The notes beneath the pieces are model-generated. The model did no database searches and was not told where the DNA came from. It saw only the letters and a list, made by a program, of their open reading frames with translations. Shown here piece after piece: positions 57,814 through 64,000 of a stretch of 64,000 nt of DNA. Location of the stretch: NCBI RefSeq assembly GCF_000003815.2, contig NC_049982.1:14161704-14225703 (forward strand), in the 5' to 3' direction. How positions within the stretch are numbered: the stretch's first letter is position 1; the number at the start of each line of letters is the position of its first letter. Position numbers and translations under genes: made by a program. Origin of the DNA: Branchiostoma floridae (lineage: Eukaryota > Chordata > Leptocardii > Amphioxiformes > Branchiostomatidae).

Positions 57814-59143
57814 CTGGGATGACTCGAAAAGGAAAAAGTTTTTGTTAGAGCTGACGACAACAACAATGCGGAAAACTAAGCAAGAAGAACAAGGGTCACA
57901 ATTTGTCACATTTCACCTTACCCCTTATTTCAAACGTCTTACCATTTTCCGGGTCCTGTTCTTTGGATCGGTCAGATCAGGTCCCATCATAGCGGTTACC
58001 TCCTTACAGCGGGTCATCAGCTTCTCCCTCCCGTTCTCCTGCGCCACCTGCCGGGAATACCTGCAGGTGCAACGGAAGTGCAAGTTGCCAATGCAGAATA
58101 GTCGCAGACAAAACCGACTTCCGCTCGACATGATTGAGAAGTCGCCGTCTTACCAACACTCACCGTCTTACCAACCTTTACCACCGAATGTCTCTGACCC
58201 TGAAGGCCACTGGACATCGGTAACTGAAAAGGACAAAAACATCTTTATACAGATAGATATGATACAGAAGTAACTAAAAATGACAAAAACATCTTACAGA
58301 TAGATATGATACAGAATGACATGTTATTCGGCTCTTAACCCTATTCAGACAGGACTTTTTTGGCATATCTAAGATACCAGTTGGGCTCCACTATCTTCTA
58401 CGACCTTGAATTTACCAAAATATATTTTTTGCAACAAATAACTCAAAAGACAATGAAAATAGACTAAAAACATTCATTTAAACAATTTTTGATGAAAGAA
58501 TACCAGGTAGTTAAAAAATTCTAAGGGATAACAAGCTAGTTATTCTTGAACTAGTCATATGATCCGCCATCTTGGATTTTGACCGATGACGTCATCAAAT
58601 TAGCTTAATCTATGCTTATTTAATTATATCAATGGTATTTTAGATAATAGAAGTTTTTATATGTAAGAAAATAGAAGTAATGTGGCAAATAAACGTGAAA
58701 AATACGTTGTTAGAGCCGACATTCGTCAAAAATGCCTGTCAACAAACGGTTGTCATGGCAAGACGAAAAAATGGAAAATTTTTCATAGTACGTGAAGTTG
58801 TTGCCAACTAAATTTCAAGAAAAAAATATTGGCTCTAGCGTAAGACGTTTTGGCGCTATGCGACATGAAAGTTGTACTTGTCTCTAGGGAGCGATCCGCG
58901 CGGTGCCAGGCCTAGTTTGTTGAGATCTGGCGGGTGGAAGTGCGTGCCCGTGCAGCCACACTGCGGGCTGTCCGGGGAGGAGGCTGCCGCTCCGCCCGCA
59001 GGGGAGAGCCCATCCTGGTCCTGGTGTGTGATGGACGCTCGGGACGCCGCCGGCGCAGAGGGCTCGTCAGGAGTCCGGATCAGTCCGTGTAACGGATCCG
59101 GATAGTTCCGTTCAGCTTGATTCTGGTCTGGTGGGGATGTCAT
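57379..59143 (-). CDS. Unrecognised basic, Ser-rich, probably nuclear protein
   Basis: Exons in transcript order 59143-58878, 58060-57943 and 57813-57379 (819 nt, 272 residues), phases 2 then 0. The N-terminal part is Pro/Ala/Ser-rich, the middle exon encodes a conserved-looking helix (QVAQENGREKLMTRCKEVTA), and the C-terminal exon is Ser-rich with several basic clusters (HRKHHKKSGKR, SKRRRAS, PHKRRKSSK) resembling nuclear localisation signals. I cannot name it. An in-frame ATG at 59206 would add 21 hydrophobic residues (MIVVVFPCVIFVRW), but that stretch reads better as the pyrimidine tract before an acceptor at about 59151, so I chose 59143. The last exon may start at 57822 instead of 57813. 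Confidence 0.6.
57943..58060 (-). CDS. Basic-protein exon 2
   Basis: 118 nt, phase 2 to 0, acceptor cctgcag, donor atg/gtaaga. It encodes YSRQVAQENGREKLMTRCK and MMGPDLTDPKNRTRKM; the best candidate for a conserved core of this protein. Confidence 0.6.
58219..58317. repeat. Tandem duplication of about 49 bp
   Basis: Two adjacent copies of a segment containing gacaaaaacatctt and acagatagatatgatacaga, with one small deletion between them, in an intron of the basic-protein gene. Confidence 0.8.
58878..59143 (-). CDS. Basic-protein exon 1 (coding part)
   Basis: ATG at 59143-59141 with G at -3, 88 codons plus two bases, donor aa/gtacaa. It encodes MTSPPDQNQAERN and following, rich in Pro, Ala and Ser, ending LGLAPRGSLPRDK. 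A tandem NAGNAG acceptor (cagcag) sits 8-11 nt upstream of the ATG. Confidence 0.55.
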
Positions 59144-60403
59144 AACTTCTCTGCTGTATGGGAGCCATCGCACAAATATCACACATGGAAAAACAACAAC
59201 AATCATTTTTGTGTCTTGGTTGAACAGACGATGTCAGTGTTACCATTGCTGATTGTTATCATCAGCCACTCTGGGCGTTAAACTCGTAATTTTTTATCTT
59301 TATTTGAGGCATTGCCCTATTGGCTCACTTTCAACAAAAAAAATCATTCAGCTTCAATTTTCCAGATATTTAGGCAATAATGGACTATCCGCGACTTCAC
59401 GATTCACATTTCCCCAAAAATTACCTTAATCAACTTTCCCCCTGTATTCGCGTCTGGTATATTACTTGTTTTTCGGGTTTTTTTCTCATCAAATCAACAT
59501 TGAGGTAACACATACACACCTGGTAGTGTCAGGGGAACAAGGCTCCACCCATACTTGACCCCAGCCACCCGTGCCTGACGCCACGCGCCCCTCCGTCAGC
59601 TGCGCACTTGAGGTGACGGCACTTTCCTGTAAACATCACACAAAGTTACGTCTAATGGACCCTCGTTTCCACAACATCGGCGGTAAGACTCCTGCCCAAT
59701 CCTTAACTGATCCCACTTCACATTTGTATGGCGCGCTGTATGGTACGGGCTCCGCCTTGTCTCCAATGGCAATGACCGTTACATGTTAACTGTATGCCGA
59801 TCATTATTCGTATAGATGATTTTAACTTTGATATTACATGAAGAGAGACAGCTTTCTTCAATCTCTCAGTAGACATTGCAGGACGCATTACTTAGAGGAC
59901 AGTAGCAAAACAATTTTAGTAATTGGTCACAAAAGGAGTACTACCACTTAATCAGATGCTAACTTGGTTGAAAGCAAGCTTGTTGCACATGGAATGCCAA
60001 ACGAAATTACCTTTTCTGTCTTTTTATAGCCGATGTTGTTCTATATCTTTTATATCATTCTAAAACATTATCAGAACATTTTGAAACAGTTCAACATGTC
60101 GACCTCTGCAACATGGTTGTGAGAATAGAAGGATCGAAGTCGAAGTCGAAGTAATCTTACATGGAGTATTGTAAACGTTGAAAAAGAAGTTAGTGGCTTG
60201 CACGTTGGTGGTGGGGGTGATGATTTTTGCAATTGTGAAAAGGAGAAAATATTTTCAAACTATACTGGATGTGGGATCATTAAAGATTTAGTTAGGTCGA
60301 GGACACAGGGGGGAGGACACAAAGCGACAAACATCTCAAAAGTACTCACTCTACGATAATGGAACGGTAACCTATGAACAAACACTATCTACATCTTACT
60401 TAC

Positions 60404-60700
60404 CAGGTATTTACCGACTGACCAGGAAAGTTTGAATCAAGACACGGGAGTCTCTGTGTCCTAGTTGTCGCGTTTCTTCTCATAGACGGCCAGGAAGACG
60501 TCAGAACAATCTGGGGCTTATTTATGCGGCAAAAACGACTTTTGAAAGAGAAAAGTTGCGAAGGACAAGTGCGTTGTTCTAGAAATACATATAACATAGT
60601 CCGTGTTGCTATATGAAATGTGACGTCATAAAGGTTGTTTGTAAAGGGACATTCCGTTATGGTCCACGCGCATGCGTCTTGCTCAGACGTGGGTACTAAC
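60404..60700 (-). other. Possible 5' UTR exon and promoter of the basic-protein gene
   Basis: On the minus strand a near-perfect donor (atacctg/gtaagt) ends at 60404 with CpG-containing sequence before it. Spliced to the NAGNAG acceptor near 59151 it would form the 5' UTR of the minus-strand gene. The exon start is unknown; the overlapping 100-codon frame has no family resemblance. Confidence 0.3.
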
Positions 60701-61319
60701 ATTACCGCAAAATGATTTCTTGTCGTAAAACCTAATTTTTCTGCAGGTTGGGCTATTTTAGTCCGCTTATTACCTACAGTATGAATGATGTAAGTGGTTC
60801 CCGAGATTTACCAACGTGTTCGTGCATGTGCTGTGTATGTACATGTATGTAACTCAACTATGTTGGTGTAAAATCAGTAACATCAGGAGCAAGGGCGTCC
60901 ACTCTACTCCACTCCAGTGATCAGGAGGAAGCAACAATTTTCATCTAGAGAAGTAGACGAGCGTTCAATAGAAAGAAATGGCTGTATCGTTTAAGAACTT
61001 GCCTTTTCTTTCACTTCTTCTCGGGAGTTGCGACTGTCTCTAGCTCTAGCAATCGGTCGAGTAATGATGGTGCTGATGCCGCGGACCCGATCAGACTTTC
61101 CTGCTAGCATCTGCGTGACCCTTTCCCTTCTGTATACCCAAAGACTACCGTTTCAGCAGCTTCCTAGCCATGGAACATCGACAACTCTGTCGTCACGGTG
61201 CACAAAACTATTTGATTAGGTATTAAACGTTAACCGACCGTACGAAGTTAACGTTAACGTTACCGTAACGGTTACCAAAAGTGTTATGGAACATCCTAAT
61301 TGTTGCCGATTCATGATCA

Positions 61320-61360
61320 CTTTATGGTATGACACACACCTACCTACCTACCTACCTAGT
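61320..61360. repeat. CCTA microsatellite
   Basis: Short run of (ccta)n, about four to five units, in intergenic DNA. Confidence 0.8.
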
Positions 61361-61619
61361 CCCTTGACCTCCAGGTCGTTGGGGGGACAAGGTAGCCATG
61401 AAGATAGAGAGTTGCCTCCACACACACACCACTGACCTCAGATGACCCATAGGTTACATGCCACACAACAACTGGAGATGACATCTGGTGACCATGGCAA
61501 CGTCAAACCAGGGCAGCAAGGAGTTCAAGGTTCTGGCGTCATGGTATGATATATCAGATCTACGAGTGGCAAGACTGTATCCATGGGCTAAAACAGTTAT
61601 ATCCACCTGGCCACCAGAA

Positions 61620-61955
61620 CTGCTAGAGTAGAGTAGAGTAGAGTTCTTCAGGCTCAGGTAGGAACTGAAGTTCCAGTTTAGGCCGCTCTTTCCTTTCTAA
61701 GTCACTGACATCCCAGGTAATTGCGGATCGTCCAGGGCTCTAAAGTTGTAATACACGCTGTGCTTCTTCATGTGGTTGTCTAGTCTTTCCTTAAAGCAGT
61801 TTACACTTGGGGATGTCACCACCGGCTCTGGTAGATTGTTCCACCATGAGACAACTCTGATGCAGAAGAAGTGTGATCTTCTGTTACTTTTCTCTTGCTT
61901 GGATACTATTTGAGCCCATGGATACAGTGAAGAGTCATGATGCCACTCCACCTTA
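61620..61955 (-). mobile_element. 5'-truncated CR1-like LINE tail
   Basis: The minus-strand frame 61951-61697 encodes the extreme C terminus of a CR1/Jockey-group pol protein (SHFFCIRVVSWWNNLPEPVV, FKERLDNHMKKHSVYYNF). After its stop, the minus strand runs into a tail of (ctcta)n at about 61625-61645, the short-repeat 3' end usual for CR1-like LINEs. The element is different from the copy at 6.8-7.5 kb. Confidence 0.8.
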
Positions 61956-62059
61956 CATCTACTTGGGGATTAGCAACAGTGCAGGGATGGTGCAGTTTCT
62001 TACTACTCCACAAGGTGGCGCTCTAAACTTCTAAAACTGTCTAGCTCCAACAGTGCAAG

Positions 62060-62227
62060 ATGGTCGACGAGCAAGACAGGCGCGATGCTGCATCAAAAGT
62101 CGATTTTCTTCTAAATTTATTCACCCTTTCTAGTGGTAAACTTTGTCAAAAGGTAAAAAGTACTACAAGGCATTCATGGTTCTGTAAAAATTGCCCAGAT
62201 TCGTCGCAAGTCGACTTCAAATGCCTG
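62060..62227 (+). CDS. Probable first coding exon of an unrecognised gene
   Basis: ATG at 62060 in a good context (gcaagATGG), 56 codons, ending at a consensus donor (ctg/gtgagt) in phase 0. It encodes MVDEQDRRDAASKVDFLLNL and a Cys-containing part (FCKNCPDSSQVDFKC) that might bind zinc with downstream residues. I recognise no family. The rest of the gene would lie downstream, possibly including 62991-63158 or beyond the window. Confidence 0.4.
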
Positions 62228-62809
62228 GTGAGTTCGATTTGTGCTTGGCGCGTGGCGGTCCGCCATGGCCATTTTCACTTTGCTGTAGTGTTAACGCAAT
62301 TGGTTAACGTTACTGTTCGTTACAATTACAATTATAAAATTAACGTTAACGTGTTAAACATGCTGTTGTTCATAAAGCGACAATCTCCGATTTCTTGTGG
62401 TGGATATAAGAACCACTCCTTGCAGCGCGTTCTTCGTCCGACATCGAAGTTTTGGCATCGCCCCCCTCCCCACGCGCCAACTTTGTTGACGAGGACCGAG
62501 TGACGTGATCTGTTTCTCCAGCAGCTGTGCACACCTAGAAGACTTATGGGGAGTTGTGGGAGCGGCCCAAAGCTGAAGTAGGCAGAATACGAGACTGCGT
62601 TCAATAATGGTTGCAGAACTGAGTAATTTTAGACAAACTCCAGTTTCAGATTTGTTGTGTTGAAGTTTGTGACTGGCGGAAATGCTGCTGTGATCACTGA
62701 TAAAGCTAGTCTCTACCAGACTCCGGATCACTGGAAAAATCGTAGAAATGGAACAAATAGAGGAGTAAGCCGGCCAGAGGAATATAGCTGGGTAGGGAAC
62801 AGCACGCGA

Positions 62810-62810
62810 C

Positions 62811-62849
<39 letters not shown>

Positions 62850-62850
62850 G
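62810..62850. repeat. CAA microsatellite
   Basis: About 12 uninterrupted (aac/caa) units, which create an artificial poly-Asn stretch in one frame. Confidence 0.9.
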
Positions 62851-62890
62851 CTCACTCGATACTGCTGTCACGAATGGAGGTCTAGAAAAA

Positions 62891-63250
62891 CATGCAGGTG
62901 GCGAGCGACAAGAGAAAACATAGCGAGACTGTCCACCACAGACTTAATAACGGTTCAGAAGTCAGGACCAAACTCGGCATTGAGGTTTAGCGGCGAAGAA
63001 CTCGGGAGGACGTCAGCGAATCGGCCACGCGATCGATCAAGAAGGCGTTCCAGAAAGAAGTCGCTCGCCTCGGAACGAAGGAGATTACAAACTTCCCACA
63101 CAAAAACATCAACAGGCCCCTGAAACTTGGTGACCTCGATGCGGTGTTACCGGACTTTGTAAGAACCACGAGGCGCCATTTTCTTTGTTGTCGTAAAGAA
63201 TTTGTTTGTGTATGCTTTCATACCCATGCTTTGATACCCTTGCGTTTGTA
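62891..63250 (+). pseudogene. Open reading frame with one in-frame stop, candidate exon 62991-63158
   Basis: From an ATG at about 62891 the frame reads MQVASDKRKHSETVHHRLNN and on to a TAG at 62988-62990. It then stays open in the same frame (TREDVSESATRSIKKAFQKE, later LKLGDLDAVLPDF) to 63250. The TAG falls exactly where ggtttag could be an acceptor, and a strong donor (ttt/gtaaga) follows at 63159. So this is either a 168-nt phase-0 exon or a decayed gene with a nonsense change. No family recognised. Confidence 0.3.
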
Positions 63251-63479
63251 AAAAAAAATTCCGTATAAATAAACGTTTTGTTTCTTGAAGAACAACACAC
63301 TTTTATATTCTTGTGTGAATTACTAGTGCTATGTGTGCATCTTTCGGTTACGAAATGGAGCATGATTGTGAGCGTACTAGTATAAACATGACCCGACACC
63401 AGTAAACAGTGCCGCATCAAGAGAGAGGGGGTGGATTCGCGTAATCAAAAAGTAGCCACCGGATGAAAATTTGGGTGTG

Positions 63480-63540
63480 CCTAAACACCACAAACGACCA
63501 CAAACGACCCAGAAACACCACAAACGACCACAAACGACTC
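63480..63540. repeat. Short tandem duplication with caaacgac units
   Basis: A segment of about 30 bp containing accacaaacgaccacaaac is present twice in direct orientation, itself built of accacaaacg subunits. Confidence 0.8.
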
Positions 63541-63593
63541 TTAATATGCCGTGTATATGGGTCAAAGACCTTGTGTTGCGCTCTGGAGACATT

Positions 63594-63997
63594 GTTTATA
63601 CATTTATGAATTTTTAAAAAATGCAGCAACTCCAACGTATTCACCATTTATTTCGAGTTAGTCCGGTTTCAAGATTAAAGCCATTCTTGGTCACCATGTT
63701 GGATCGTGTTTGCTTGCATTTGAGGCTGAAAAACACTTAGTATACAAGTTTTATAAGTTGACAACGATAGAATTACGGTATTTTATATTCTATGGACCAA
63801 CAGCTTCCATAGTTCTATCGCCCTGTCGTCTATGAAGCTGAGGAAGTTATCGAGAACTTCCCCATGCAGACTCCTAGAACGGATGATCCAACATGGCGGC
63901 CAAGAATTCCTTCGATCTTGAAACCAGCGGACTAACTCGAAGTAACTCGTGAATACGTAGGAGTTGTTGCGTTTTTTAAATTCATAAATGTATAAAC
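63594..63997. mobile_element. Foldback/MITE element with inverted repeats of about 113 bp
   Basis: The left arm 63594-63705 (starting gtttatacatttatgaattt, ending ccatgttggatc) and right arm 63885-63997 are inverse complements with scattered mismatches. The spacer of about 180 bp contains a second, smaller palindromic area around ctatggaccaacagcttcca. No coding capacity. The right end lies almost at the window edge, so a target duplication cannot be judged. Confidence 0.85.
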
Positions 63998-64000
63998 ACT

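Noticed and set aside
57773-58273. 166-codon plus-strand frame
   Set aside because: It runs antisense across exon 2 and the 5' end of the last exon of the minus-strand gene, whose splice sites and phases agree; a shadow frame.
60400-60702. 100-codon minus-strand frame as a protein-coding exon
   Set aside because: No recognisable sequence and it ends just before the donor; more plausible as 5' UTR of the downstream minus-strand gene.
62354-62812. 152-codon minus-strand frame
   Set aside because: No family resemblance and no flanking splice signals; it ends next to the CAA tract.
1-64000. CRISPR arrays, bacterial operons, phage genes
   Set aside because: The genes are intron-containing animal genes; no regular direct repeats with unique spacers were seen.

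Overview
The window looks like a stretch of invertebrate-chordate nuclear DNA, most likely from a lancelet (Branchiostoma). Genes are interrupted by many GT-AG introns. The two recognisable genes belong to bilaterian regulator families: a PGC-1 transcriptional coactivator and a DM-domain transcription factor with a DMA motif. The non-coding DNA is full of small, divergent mobile-element relics (CR1-like LINE tails, a tRNA-derived SINE, short inverted-repeat elements). The lancelet assignment is inference; 'bilaterian animal' is what the sequence directly supports.

Layout. (1) 1-25.2 kb, + strand: a PPARGC1 (PGC-1) orthologue. I could join 12 coding exons from 2647 to 23205 with every splice phase consistent, giving 926 residues without the initiator exon. 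It has the LLAIL activation helix, LKKLL and LEKLL motifs, a DHDYC HCF-binding motif, a three-fold repeated FFS(K/R)LPxY motif, an RS domain and a C-terminal RRM. (2) 25.6-29.4 kb, - strand: a DMRT gene of six coding exons (526 residues), convergent with PPARGC1; a plausible polyadenylation signal exists for each gene. A CCAAT-box cluster near 32.2-32.4 kb may be the DMRT promoter. (3) 29.4-38.8 kb: intergenic or 5' non-coding DNA with a dense CRE-like cluster near 34 kb. (4) 38.8-55.2 kb, + strand: a 170-residue single-pass membrane protein of no family I recognise, in four phase-consistent exons, with two candidate alternative terminal exons that would change or remove its tail and membrane anchor. 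(5) 55.2-57.3 kb: a SINE and empty sequence. (6) 57.4-59.1 kb (perhaps starting at 60.4 kb), - strand: an unrecognised basic, serine-rich, probably nuclear protein in three coding exons. (7) 60.7-64 kb: a CR1-like LINE tail, a probable first coding exon of another + strand gene at 62.06 kb, a possible further exon with an in-frame stop, and a foldback element at the right edge.

Besides the genes, the most distinctive content is repeat structure: a 246-bp tandem array carrying paired octamer (ATGCAAAT) motifs that has been split by a LINE, a 1.24-kb element with perfect 19-bp terminal inverted repeats and a clustered GGTAC-TTTAT motif, a candidate element with a 30-bp perfect palindrome echoed twice, a 39-bp minisatellite that stays open in two frames, and a 113-bp foldback. 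I found no CRISPR array, rRNA or intact tRNA gene. Functional links between neighbouring genes are not implied by the sequence; these are independent eukaryotic transcription units.
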